Positions 1 to 9,291 of a DNA stretch of 64,000 bases are shown here, piece by piece. The stretch's first letter is position 1, and every line of letters begins with the position of its first letter. The DNA is taken from assembly GCA_019930625.1 (NCBI GenBank), contig CP082844.1:3720001-3784000 (forward strand), read 5' to 3'. This DNA is from Nocardia asteroides. Lineage in GTDB: Bacteria; Actinomycetota; Actinomycetes; Mycobacteriales; Mycobacteriaceae. The notes beneath the pieces were generated by a model. The model was not told the DNA's origin and ran no database searches. It was given only the letters and a program-made list of their open reading frames with translations. The position numbers were made by a program, and so were the translations under genes.

Positions 1-263
1 GGCTCATCGCCGACGTCACCCGCCGCCGCAGCGCCGCCCGCGCCAAGCCGGCGCCGCAGCTGTCCGCGCTGACTCCCCGCGAGCGGGAAGTGCTCGAACT
101 GATCGCGAAAGGCATGTCGAACAGCGAGATCGCCGAAAGCCTCTTCGTGGCCGAACAGACCGTGAAAACCCATGTCTCCAAGGTCTTCTCCAAGCTCAAT
201 CTGCGCGATCGAGCCCAGGCGGTGGTCTTGGCCTACGAGACCGGCCTGGTCACGCCGGGCTGA
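1..263 (+). CDS. LuxR/NarL-type response regulator, C-terminal part
   Basis: The window opens inside this gene; the visible reading frame starts at base 3 and ends at TGA 261-263. The roughly 86 visible residues form a GerE/LuxR helix-turn-helix. It contains [18 protein letters not shown], followed by a recognition helix with [13 protein letters not shown], which is the usual C-terminal DNA-binding domain of NarL-family response regulators. The receiver domain and any partner kinase lie outside the window. The next gene is convergent and its stop is only 6 bp away. Its targets cannot be inferred. Confidence 0.9.
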   Translation, partial: LIADVTRRRSAARAKPAPQLSALTPREREVLELIAKGMSNSEIAESLFVAEQTVKTHVSKVFSKLNLRDRAQAVVLAYETGLVTPG

Positions 264-269
264 TCCGGC

Positions 270-1172
270 TCACAGTGGCGCGCAGGAGCCGCCGCGCAGT
301 TCGTCCAGATGACGCCCGAGCAGCTGCGCCATCCGGCTCAGGATGGCGGTGGAGTCCTCGAAGGTACCGGAATCGGCCTGCGCCGCGAGCGCCACGGCGA
401 TCATGCCGGACCGGACCGGCACCAGCCCGAACTGGCGGACGGTGTAGACGCCGGTCTCGTCGTCCGGGCCCCAGCCGCCCTTGAAAGCGGTGCCCTCGAG
501 CACGCCCAGACCCCACGCCTGTTCGGGTGTGATCTCCGTCATCAGCTCGGTGACGTGGAACGATTCGGGCAGGCACGGCAGCTGGGAGGCGAAGCGGACC
601 TGATTGGCCAGTGTCCATTCGGTGCCGCCGAAGGAGGTGTAGTCCAGTGTGGTGCGCGGGCCCGCCACACCGGTCGTGGCGTCGCCCGCCTCATCGATCA
701 CGTCCTGGACCGCCTTGGCCGCTTCCAGCCCGTCGCCGAGCGACTGCCACAGCGCCTCGGCGGCGTCGTTGTCCGACCAGGTGATGGCGGCCTCCACCTC
801 GTGGCGGATCTCCTCCTGGGAATCGTGACGCAGCGCCGCGATCGCGAGCGGCACCTTCATGGTGGACCACGCGATGCCGCTGACCCAGTCGCCGAAGACG
901 GTCATCCGGCCACCGCCCACGGGCATGATGGCCATGCCGACCTGTCCGCCCAGCCGCGGTTGCAACTGGGTGAAGTCCGCGGCCAGCGAGTCGGGAACGG
1001 ACACCGTGAGGTTCGGCCGCCAGGCTCCCACGGTGTCGACGACCACCGGCGGCGCTTCGGTGGCGGTGCGCTCGCCGGGAAACAGCGCGCACGAGGTCAG
1101 TGTGAGCAGCACCACCATCGCCACGGCGCGTAGCCCCGAACGACGCGTCGAAGCGGATCTCGTCGACCTCAC
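270..1172 (-). CDS. Secreted beta-lactamase-fold serine hydrolase lipoprotein
   Basis: A lipoprotein of about 300 residues. The signal peptide ends in the lipobox LTSC (Cys near residue 28), so the protein should be anchored outside the membrane. The mature part carries the class A beta-lactamase/PBP signatures in order: STMK (Ser near 103, Lys near 106), SDN near 133 and KGG in FKGGWG. These are the nucleophile, proton-transfer and beta3-strand motifs of penicillin-recognising enzymes, although the typical KTG is KGG here. A paralogue with the same motifs lies at 20145-21035. I chose the GTG at 1172 because GGGGAGGA precedes it by 7 nt; 1175 and 1226 are alternatives. Whether it hydrolyses beta-lactams or acts on peptidoglycan is unknown. 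Confidence 0.8.
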   Translation of the reverse strand: MRSTRSASTRRSGLRAVAMVVLLTLTSCALFPGERTATEAPPVVVDTVGAWRPNLTVSVPDSLAADFTQLQPRLGGQVGMAIMPVGGGRMTVFGDWVSGIAWSTMKVPLAIAALRHDSQEEIRHEVEAAITWSDNDAAEALWQSLGDGLEAAKAVQDVIDEAGDATTGVAGPRTTLDYTSFGGTEWTLANQVRFASQLPCLPESFHVTELMTEITPEQAWGLGVLEGTAFKGGWGPDDETGVYTVRQFGLVPVRSGMIAVALAAQADSGTFEDSTAILSRMAQLLGRHLDELRGGSCAPL

Positions 1173-1441
1173 CACCGAGTCCTCCCCACCACCAGTGGCG
1201 CGTCGCGCTGTTCTTCGGCGGTGCAAAATAGCTCATCGGGCTCGTCCGGTCGGTGACCGGACGAGAGACATCGCCGCGGCACGCGACGGTGTCGCCGGCA
1301 CGATATCTCGGACATAGTTTTGCGGATCTTCCCGGAGAATTCGAAACCCCGTGGCCACGGGGTCACCCGGTAGGCTCCGTGATCGATAGGAAAGCGCCCG
1401 GACGTGATGTCCGGTCGCCGCGGTCACCTGAAGGGGGCGTG

Positions 1442-3226
1442 TTGCTCGACAGCGGTGCGGTGTTCGCCGGGTTCACCATAGAGAAGCTGCTCGGCCAGGG
1501 CGGCATGGGGTCGGTGTATCTCGCCCGTCACCCCAGACTGCCGCGGCAGACCGCGCTCAAGCTGCTCAACCGGGAGCTGTTCACCGACGTGGAGGTCCGC
1601 GCCCGGTTCGAGCGGGAGGCGGACCTGGCGGCCCAGTTGGACCATCCGAACATCGTCGCGGTGTACGACCGCGGCGCCGAGGACGAACAACTGTGGATCT
1701 CCATGCAGTACGTCGACGGCATCGACGCGGCGACGGTGAATCCGCAGAGCCTGCCGCCGGATCGCGCCGTGCAGATCATCGAGGGCGTCGCGGCCGCACT
1801 GGATTACGCGCACGGGATGGGAGTGCTGCACCGGGACGTCAAGCCCGCGAACATCATGCTGGCCCGCGCGATGGGCGGCCATGGCGAGCGGGTCTTCCTC
1901 ACCGATTTCGGCATCGCCCGCCTGCGCGAGGATTCCACCCATCTGACCCAGACCGGCATGTTCACCGCGACGCTGGCCTACGCCTCGCCGGAGCAGATGA
2001 CCGGTGCGCACCTCGATCACCGCTCCGACCAGTACTCGCTGGCCTGCGCGCTGTACTGGTTGCTCACCGGCATCGCCCCATTCGACGCCCCGGCTCCGGC
2101 CGACATCATTCGCGGGCATCTCCAGTTGCCGCCGCCCTCCGTCGCGGCCCGCCGCGCCGGTTTGTCACCCGCGCTCGACGCGGTGATCGCCAGGGCCATG
2201 GCGAAGCGACCGGACGACCGTTTCGCCTCCTGCGCCGAATTCGCCGCGGCGGCCCGTCGGGCGCTCACCGAGCCCGCCCCGACCGTGGTGGCCGCCCAGT
2301 ACCAGCCGCAGCCCGCGCCAACCGTCCTCGCGCAACCGGCTCATCCGGCGCCGGAGGCGAGTCCGCCGATCTACGTTCCCGCGGGGGCCGCCCCGAGCTA
2401 CACGGCGCCGCCGCAGTACAACCCGAACCCGACCGGCGGACAGCACTTTCCCTCGTCCGACAATTACGCCGCGCCCGCTTCCCAGCCGAATTACACGGCG
2501 CCGCCCCCGTATTCCGCACCCCCCGGACCAATGGGTTATCCGTCCCAGCCGCCGGGCTATCCGTCGCAAGGTCGCTCCAATACGGGGCTGATCGTGACGA
2601 TCGTCCTGGTGATCGTGGCACTGCTCGTCGGAGGCGGCATCGTCGTCGCGAAGGTCGGATTCTCGGACTCCGCGTCGCCGCTCGACCTCGGCACCAAGAC
2701 GCCCGCGGGGCCGTCCGACGCGGACAAGCTCGCCAAGGCGTTCCCGGAATTGCTGCCGCAGGGGGTCGACACGAAATACGGTGTCGGCTCCGGGCCGGGT
2801 TATCGCGGCAAGACCTGCTTCCTCGGTACGGCCAAGCCGGGCAGCAAGGTCTCCAGCGGCAACGGGGTACCCGACTTCCCGAACTGGGCGACGGCCTGGA
2901 ACTGCTGGGGCACGCCGATCGACGAACCCGACTACGTCCTCATCGGCTTCAAGTCGCCGCAGGACGCCCGAGCCGCGGTACAAGACCTGCCGTCGAACAC
3001 GGCGGCCACCGAACGCAACGGTGGCACAGCGTATTCGACCTACCGGTGGCAGGAGAAGTCCGGCGGATTGCCGGACGGTTTCCTGGTCGTCGATTTCGAC
3101 GACGACCCGGCCCGGTCGAGCTACCTGCTGTTCGCCACGGTGACGCTCACCGACAGCATGCCGAGCTCCGGATTCGGCATCACCGCCGCGAAATTCAAGA
3201 CCTGGTTCGCCGAACTGCCGTTGTGA
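1442..3226 (+). CDS. PknF-like transmembrane Ser/Thr protein kinase
   Basis: A membrane receptor kinase of about 594 residues. The N-terminal Hanks-type kinase domain (about 10-275) has a GQGGMGSV nucleotide loop, ALK lysine at 40, HRDVKPAN catalytic loop (Asp near 132), DFG near 155 and an activation loop rich in Thr. A long Pro/Gln/Tyr linker follows, then one membrane helix near 382-405 (GLIVTIVLVIVALLVGGG) and an extracytoplasmic domain of about 190 residues. The opening FAGFTI...QGGMGSVYLARHPRLPRQ closely resembles mycobacterial PknF. AAGGGGG sits 4 nt before the TTG at 1442, which fixes the start; GTG 1439 is possible. It is divergent from the serine hydrolase lipoprotein, sharing a promoter region of about 270 bp. 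Confidence 0.9.
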   Translation: MLDSGAVFAGFTIEKLLGQGGMGSVYLARHPRLPRQTALKLLNRELFTDVEVRARFEREADLAAQLDHPNIVAVYDRGAEDEQLWISMQYVDGIDAATVNPQSLPPDRAVQIIEGVAAALDYAHGMGVLHRDVKPANIMLARAMGGHGERVFLTDFGIARLREDSTHLTQTGMFTATLAYASPEQMTGAHLDHRSDQYSLACALYWLLTGIAPFDAPAPADIIRGHLQLPPPSVAARRAGLSPALDAVIARAMAKRPDDRFASCAEFAAAARRALTEPAPTVVAAQYQPQPAPTVLAQPAHPAPEASPPIYVPAGAAPSYTAPPQYNPNPTGGQHFPSSDNYAAPASQPNYTAPPPYSAPPGPMGYPSQPPGYPSQGRSNTGLIVTIVLVIVALLVGGGIVVAKVGFSDSASPLDLGTKTPAGPSDADKLAKAFPELLPQGVDTKYGVGSGPGYRGKTCFLGTAKPGSKVSSGNGVPDFPNWATAWNCWGTPIDEPDYVLIGFKSPQDARAAVQDLPSNTAATERNGGTAYSTYRWQEKSGGLPDGFLVVDFDDDPARSSYLLFATVTLTDSMPSSGFGITAAKFKTWFAELPL

Positions 3227-3236
3227 GCTGGTCGGT

Positions 3237-5729
3237 TCAGTCGACCGCGAGCGCCTCCACGATGGGCAGCCGGGCCGCCCGCAGCGCGGGCGGGATCGAC
3301 CCGAGCAGCGCCAGCGCCAGTGCGATCAAGCCGTAGACCAGCAACATCGGGCTCGGCTGGTAGACGACGTCGATGGTCAAGGCATGTCCGATGGCCACCG
3401 TGGCCAGGTACTGCACCGCCGCGCCGAGAGCCAAACCCAGTACCGCGCCGACGAGCCCGATGCCCGCGGCTTCGGCCAGCACCGAACGCATCAGGAATCT
3501 GCGCCCGCTGCCCATGGCACGCAGCACGCCGAGTTCCCTGCGTCGCTCCAGCACCGAGAGCATCAACGTGTTGAGCAACGCCACCGTGGCGACCAGCACC
3601 ACGATCCAGAGAATGGCATTGCTCATCGCCATCCCCTGCCGGATGCTCGACGACGCGGCCACCACCGTGTCGGCGCCGGTGTCCACGTTCAACTCCGGCG
3701 GCACCACCTGCCGGATCGCCGCGAGGACCGCCGCGCGATCGGCGCCGGGTTCGAAGTCGACGGCGATGACCGTCTCGCCGGGCCGCTCGTACCAGTCGCG
3801 CATCAGATTCAAGTCCATCATCACCACGCCCGCGATGGCGGAGAAGTACGGGATCACCTGCAGCACCCGCACGGTGCGCGGGCCGGTCGGCGTCGGCAAG
3901 GTCAATTCCGCGCCCGCGCCGACGCCGAGTGAGCGAGCCACGTCGCGGGAGATCGCCACGCCCTCCCCGGCCGACAGCCGGGCGACCGAATCGTCGGTGA
4001 GCATGCGCATGCGGGTTTCGCGGGCATCCGGCGGAAACCCCTGCAGCATTACGCGACTGCCGCCGAGCGTGGCGAAGGCCATCTGCGCCGGGCTCAGATG
4101 CGCGACGCCGGGCACCGCCGCGAGCTTGCCCGCCAGATCCGCGGGCAGCAGCGGCCCGGTGGGGAATTGCGCCATCGACGCCGGACTGATGTAGGCGTCG
4201 TTGCGCGCGAGATCGGTGAAAGTCACGGTGGCCGAGTCGATCATGTTGCTCGACGCGCCGCTCATGCCGACGGTGGCCCCGACGCCGATCATCACCGTCA
4301 TCGCCGTGGCCCACACGCGACGCGGCGAGCGTTGCAGAGTGGTCGCGCCCAATGCGCCGGGAGCGCGGAACCAGCGTGCGATTCCGGCCGCGGCCCACAC
4401 GATCGGACCGGTGGCGGCGAAACACAGCAGGATCGCGGCGATGAAAGAGATCGAGATGGCGGTCAGCGAGTAACGGCCGAGATCGCTGCTCGCGATCAGC
4501 ACCGCGGCCCCGGCCAGCCCGCCGCCGACCGCGACGGCCAGCCAGCGCAGCAGCGGGCTTCCCGCATCGGACCGGCCCGCACCGACCGGAACGAGCGCCT
4601 CGATGGGCCGCACCTTGTACACCTGGCGGGCGGCCAGCGCCGCCGCGAGCACACTGGTGAACACGCACGCCACGACGGCGAACGGAATCACGTACCAGGG
4701 CACCGAGTATTCGGTGCGCGCCTCCACCGACTGCACGATCGCGGTGGGCAGGGTGCCGATCGCGACACTGCCCATGAAAACCCCCAGCGCCGCGCCCACC
4801 GCACCGCCCAGCACCCCGAGCAGCGCGGCCTCGGCCAAGAGGTCACGCACCATCGGGCCGCGTTTGCCGCCGATCGCGCGTAACAGCGACAGCATCGGCC
4901 TGCGCTGGGCGATCGCCATGCTCATCGCGTTGTAGATGAGGAACGCCGAGACGATCAGCGCGGCGGCGGAAGCCATGGTGGTGGAGTAACGCACGATCTG
5001 CACCGCGCCGCCCGCCTGCGCGGTGCGCAGACTGGGCTCGGCCACCACCGCGCGCCCGTCCACCGCTTCGGTGAGCGCCGCGCGCACCTGCGCCGCGTCG
5101 GCGCCCTCGGCCGGAACGATCTGGACGGAATCCAGCCGCCCCACCCGATGGGTAATCTTCTGCGCGAGCCCGAGGGGGGCGGCGATGAGATGCCCGTCGT
5201 TGAGTTTCCGGGAAGTCTCCTCGTCGAGGACGCCCGCGACCGTGACGGTCGTACCGCCCAGCGTGAACTGCTCGCCCTCGGCGCGGCCGAGCCCGGTGCC
5301 CACCAGTACCCCGTTGGGCACCGAGAGAAGCTTCCCCGTGAACGCGCCCATCGGGGCGGTCAATTCACTGCCCAGCGCCCCGATATTCGCGTCGGCGCCG
5401 ATCAGCAGCGCGCGGTCGGCGCCGGTGCCGATCTGCGCCCGCAGCATCGGCACCGCCACCGCGACGCCCGGTGTGGTCGCGATCCGCCGCAGCAATTGCT
5501 GGTCGAAGCCGGCGTCGGTGATCCCACTGACCTCCAACTGCGCCTTGCCGCCCAAGCCGCGGGTCAGCTTGTCCACCGAGCCGGTGACCGAGCCGGAGAT
5601 ACTGAGCACCGCCACCAGGAGCGACGCCGAGACACCCATCACCACCAGCGACATCAGGGTGCGGCCGCGGTGGGCGAGCAACTCGCCGATATTGAACAGT
5701 CGCAGCCGATCCCACGCGGCGCCGATCAT
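3237..5729 (-). CDS. ABC transporter permease, double FtsX domain
   Basis: An 830-residue integral membrane protein. It has an N-terminal membrane anchor and MacB-like periplasmic core (about 20-240), a three-helix FtsX unit (about 245-385), further membrane segments, a second periplasmic part, and a second FtsX unit at the C-terminus (about 700-825, including LGVLRAMGSGRRFLMRSVLAEAAG). This layout is typical of actinobacterial permeases that work with a LolD/MacB-type ATPase in lipoprotein or antibiotic export or envelope remodelling. The partner ATPase is encoded just upstream. The ATG is preceded by GGAGA at 7 nt. A five-codon ORF ending in TGA overlaps this ATG, possibly a relic of former coupling to the ATPase gene. 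The substrate is unknown. Confidence 0.9.
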   Translation of the reverse strand: MIGAAWDRLRLFNIGELLAHRGRTLMSLVVMGVSASLLVAVLSISGSVTGSVDKLTRGLGGKAQLEVSGITDAGFDQQLLRRIATTPGVAVAVPMLRAQIGTGADRALLIGADANIGALGSELTAPMGAFTGKLLSVPNGVLVGTGLGRAEGEQFTLGGTTVTVAGVLDEETSRKLNDGHLIAAPLGLAQKITHRVGRLDSVQIVPAEGADAAQVRAALTEAVDGRAVVAEPSLRTAQAGGAVQIVRYSTTMASAAALIVSAFLIYNAMSMAIAQRRPMLSLLRAIGGKRGPMVRDLLAEAALLGVLGGAVGAALGVFMGSVAIGTLPTAIVQSVEARTEYSVPWYVIPFAVVACVFTSVLAAALAARQVYKVRPIEALVPVGAGRSDAGSPLLRWLAVAVGGGLAGAAVLIASSDLGRYSLTAISISFIAAILLCFAATGPIVWAAAGIARWFRAPGALGATTLQRSPRRVWATAMTVMIGVGATVGMSGASSNMIDSATVTFTDLARNDAYISPASMAQFPTGPLLPADLAGKLAAVPGVAHLSPAQMAFATLGGSRVMLQGFPPDARETRMRMLTDDSVARLSAGEGVAISRDVARSLGVGAGAELTLPTPTGPRTVRVLQVIPYFSAIAGVVMMDLNLMRDWYERPGETVIAVDFEPGADRAAVLAAIRQVVPPELNVDTGADTVVAASSSIRQGMAMSNAILWIVVLVATVALLNTLMLSVLERRRELGVLRAMGSGRRFLMRSVLAEAAGIGLVGAVLGLALGAAVQYLATVAIGHALTIDVVYQPSPMLLVYGLIALALALLGSIPPALRAARLPIVEALAVD

Positions 5730-5747
5730 GCGGTGGTCTCCATGCTC

Positions 5748-5928
5748 ACGCTTCGCTGCCGCCTGCGGGCCTGACCGCTCACGTGGTGTTGGTTGTTCGC
5801 GTGAGCGGGGCCCTGCGGGGTTACGCTTCGCTGCCGCCTGCGGGCCTGACCGCTCACGTGGTGTTGGTTGTTCGCGTGAGCGGGGCCCTGCGGGGTTACG
5901 CTTCGCTGCCGCCTGCGGGCCTGACCGC

Positions 5929-5933
<5 letters not shown>
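5748..5933. repeat. 75-bp tandem repeat, 2.5 copies, with internal hairpins
   Basis: Copies begin at 5748, 5823 and 5898. The first two are identical 75-bp units, and the third stops after 36 bp. Each full unit contains the arms CCGCTCACG and CGTGAGCGG (for example 5775-5783 and 5800-5808) around a 16-nt loop, so a stable hairpin can form on either strand. The array fills the gap between the ATPase and permease genes. The TGA stop of the ATPase gene (5929-5931) lies inside a hairpin arm of the third copy. The unit is a multiple of three and is readable as a repeated 25-residue peptide in one frame, but that frame has no convincing start. Confidence 0.9.
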
Positions 5934-6636
<703 letters not shown>

Positions 6637-6689
6637 CGATGTCCCCCGCTCCGTACCGTCGATCAAAGTTGTTCGTCCCTCGTGGCGCG

Positions 6690-6998
6690 TTACCGCGCCA
6701 TGGCCTCCGACGCGAGTTTGCGGCGACGATACTGTGCATCGAGCACCGCGCGCAGCACCGGCTGCTCGGCCGCCAGCTCGAGATAGGCCTCCATCGCCGT
6801 CGATCCCTGGTCGAGTTTCGCGGCGTAATGAAGGTTCCATCGGTAGCGCAGCGTGAGCAATAGTCCGTCCACGCCCCCGAACAGTCGATCCAGGTCGGGG
6901 AGCCCCTCGAACAGGTCGGGATCGGCCGGGTCGAGCGCCGCGCGGGTGAGCACGGTGTGCACGATGTCGGTTCGAGCGTGCTGATCGGTCCAGGACAT
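6690..6998 (-). CDS. Small conserved-looking protein of unknown function
   Basis: About 102 residues with no signal peptide or membrane segment. The composition is helical, with acidic stretches (DPADPDLFEGLPDLDRLFGG) and an Arg-rich C-terminus (YRRRKLASEAMAR). I do not recognise the family. It is the first gene of the leftward ABC operon, 53 bp before the ATPase start. ATG 6998 is favoured because AGGAAGG lies 8 nt upstream; ATG 7004 would add two residues. Its position suggests a role linked to the transporter or its regulation, but nothing in the sequence proves this. Confidence 0.6.
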   Translation of the reverse strand: MSWTDQHARTDIVHTVLTRAALDPADPDLFEGLPDLDRLFGGVDGLLLTLRYRWNLHYAAKLDQGSTAMEAYLELAAEQPVLRAVLDAQYRRRKLASEAMAR

Positions 6999-7156
6999 GG
7001 CCATCGCCTTCCTCTGTGAACTACCGCCAACGCTACGGACGCGACTGTCTTGTTGTCGTCGTGCCAGGGACCCGAATGCGTCTCCGCCCACGGTAGGAGT
7101 GGCGGCCCGCTTCGGGGACGATGTACCGGCCCCCGGACGGCGGCTAGCCTTGGAGA

Positions 7157-8467
7157 ATGGGTTCGACCGGCGTATCCGCAGCACCGCCCGGTACGCCTCG
7201 GGCAGGCCGCGTGCGGGCCTCGATGCAGCGCATCCGCCTGCGGTGCGCCGAGTTCGGCCGCGATCCGGTCGCGGCGTTCCGGCGCAGCGTCGAGGAGTTG
7301 CCCTACGACTACCCGCCTTCGATCATCATCAGCGTCGACGTCGCGGTGCTCGTCGTGGCGGTCGCGGCGGCCGTGCAGCGGCACAGTTACTTCCCGACCG
7401 TGCTTCCGATCATCGCCGTGCTGCTGACGTGTGCCTTCGGTCCGCTGCACGCGTTGCTCGGCGTGCTCCCGCGCCCGCTGCTGCTCGGCGTGCTCGCCAT
7501 GGCGGCCGAGGCGCTGTTCCTCGCCCAACCGGTCGCGGCCGACTTCGCGCCCTTCGTCCTGGTGGCCGCCGCGGGTGAGATCGCGGCGATCGCGCCGAAG
7601 CGGGTGAGTATCCCGGTGACGGTCGCGATGATGCTCCAGCTGGTCGCCTTCGACGCGATCGGTCACGTGCCCGAAGGGCTGCCCACATACCTGGTCGGCA
7701 TCGCGTTCGGCTGGATGGCCGGACTGATGCTGCAATATCAGCGCCGTTTCCTCTACCAGGAACGCGGGTACCAGGACATCCGCGCGGCGCAGGCTGCCGA
7801 CGAAGAGCGCCACCGGATCGCCCGTGAAGTGCACGACGTGATCGCGCACTCGCTGAGCATCACCCTGTTGCATCTCACCGCCGCCCGGCACGCGCTCCAA
7901 ACCGATCGCGACGTGGACGAAGCCGTGGAAGCGCTGACCGACGCCGAGCGGCTCGGCAGGCAGGCCATGGCCGACATCCGCCGCACGGTGGGCCTGCTCG
8001 ACGCGCGCCCCTGGAAACAGGTACCGGAACCCGGCGTGGAGGACATCGAGGACTTGGTCGGCGATTTCGTGCGGGCCGGTCTGGACGTGCGCTACGACCG
8101 CCACGGCGACCTCGGGGCGGTGTCCCCCGCGGTCGGGCTCGCGCTGTACCGGATCGGCCAGGAGTCGCTGGCGAACGTCGTCAAGCACGCCCACGGCGCG
8201 TCCGCGCGGGTCCGGCTCGCGGTGGACGCGACGATGGTGACCCTCACGGTGGACAACACGCTGCCCGCCGGGCCGCCCGGGCAGCGCGGCGCGGGCATGG
8301 GCCTTTCCGGCATGCGGCAGCGCGCCGAACTGCTCGGTGGCCGGATGACGGCGGGCCCGTCCGATCGAGGTTGGTCGGTGCGCGCGGGCATTCCGCTCGC
8401 GCCCGGCCGCGGCGGATTCTCTTGTTCGGTGCTCGGCACCGCGGCGACCGGAAGGGAAGGGACGTGA
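7157..8467 (+). CDS. NarL-family sensor histidine kinase
   Basis: A kinase of about 436 residues. Several hydrophobic helices occupy roughly 55-190 (a membrane sensor with almost no extracellular loop). A HisKA_3 dimerisation helix follows, with the phospho-acceptor in REVHDVIAHSL (His near 225), and then a compact HATPase domain (RIGQESLANVVKHAHG as N box, GAGMGLSGMRQRAELLGG as G box). This is the intracellular-sensing architecture common in actinobacterial NarL systems such as DesK-like kinases. The cognate regulator follows 64 bp downstream. It is divergent from the ABC operon, and such pairs often control a neighbouring exporter; that link is inference. Confidence 0.92.
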   Translation: MGSTGVSAAPPGTPRAGRVRASMQRIRLRCAEFGRDPVAAFRRSVEELPYDYPPSIIISVDVAVLVVAVAAAVQRHSYFPTVLPIIAVLLTCAFGPLHALLGVLPRPLLLGVLAMAAEALFLAQPVAADFAPFVLVAAAGEIAAIAPKRVSIPVTVAMMLQLVAFDAIGHVPEGLPTYLVGIAFGWMAGLMLQYQRRFLYQERGYQDIRAAQAADEERHRIAREVHDVIAHSLSITLLHLTAARHALQTDRDVDEAVEALTDAERLGRQAMADIRRTVGLLDARPWKQVPEPGVEDIEDLVGDFVRAGLDVRYDRHGDLGAVSPAVGLALYRIGQESLANVVKHAHGASARVRLAVDATMVTLTVDNTLPAGPPGQRGAGMGLSGMRQRAELLGGRMTAGPSDRGWSVRAGIPLAPGRGGFSCSVLGTAATGREGT

Positions 8468-8531
8468 GGGAGCCCCAGCGAGTGAGTCGAGGCAGCGGCA
8501 CGACGGCGCCGAGCGTCGGCGAGGAGCGGTC

Positions 8532-9227
8532 GTGAGCGTGCCGTCGCCCGCGAGTGGCGAAGATGCCGTGACCGTACTGGTGGTCGACGACCAGGAACTC
8601 GTGCGCGGCGGTCTGCGGCGCATCCTGCGCAGGCGGGACGGCTTCGTGGTCGCCGAGTGCGCCGACGGCGACGAAGTGCCCGCCGCCGTCGCGCAGTCGC
8701 GCCCCGATGTGGTGCTGATGGACCTGCGGATGAAACGGGTCGGGGGGATCGACGCGACCAGGATGCTGCGGGCGCGCGAGGGCGCCCCGCCGGTGCTGGT
8801 GCTCACCACCTTCGACGACGACCAGTTGCTGTCCGGAGCGCTGCGCGCGGGCGCGGCCGGATTCATCCTCAAGGACTCGCCCGCCGAGGACCTCATCCGC
8901 GCGGTGCGGATGATCGCGGGCGGCGGAGCGTGGCTGGATCCCTCGGTGACCGGTCGTGTGCTGTCGGCCTACCGCACGGTACGTCCGGTCCGCACCACCA
9001 GCGATGCCCGGCTGTCCGAGCTGACCGCGCGGGAGTACGAGGTGCTCGAACTGATCGGGCGCGGTCGGGTCAACGCGGAAATCGCACGCGAGCTCGGCAT
9101 CTCGGAAGTGACCGTGAAAAGCCATGTGGGACATATCTTCGGCAAGCTCGATCTACGGGATCGAGCCGCGGCGATCGTGTTCGCGTTTGACCACGGGGTG
9201 GTGACACCCGGAGAATCCAATCTTTGA
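8532..9227 (+). CDS. NarL-family response regulator
   Basis: A 231-residue two-domain regulator. The receiver domain has acidic residues DDQE, phospho-acceptor Asp near 63 in VVLMDLRM, Thr in LTTFDDD and Lys in LKDSPAED. The LuxR/GerE helix-turn-helix follows (LTAREYEVLELIGRG, then TVKSHVGHIF). The GTG start has GAGGAG 5 nt upstream. It is the partner of the preceding histidine kinase. The 64-bp spacer contains a short inverted repeat (CGCCGA GCG TCGGCG) but no gene. The closest local candidate for its regulon is the divergent ABC exporter operon. Confidence 0.93.
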   Translation: MSVPSPASGEDAVTVLVVDDQELVRGGLRRILRRRDGFVVAECADGDEVPAAVAQSRPDVVLMDLRMKRVGGIDATRMLRAREGAPPVLVLTTFDDDQLLSGALRAGAAGFILKDSPAEDLIRAVRMIAGGGAWLDPSVTGRVLSAYRTVRPVRTTSDARLSELTAREYEVLELIGRGRVNAEIARELGISEVTVKSHVGHIFGKLDLRDRAAAIVFAFDHGVVTPGESNL

Positions 9228-9291
9228 CGGGCAGGCTCCGGTCGCGTACCGCGTGATCGTGGTGTGCTGCCCGGGATGCGGAGGATGACGG

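Noticed and set aside
8468..8531. Small gene or dispersed repeat between the histidine kinase and regulator genes
   Set aside because: Only 64 bp with a short inverted repeat. No second copy was found in this window and no frame is supported.
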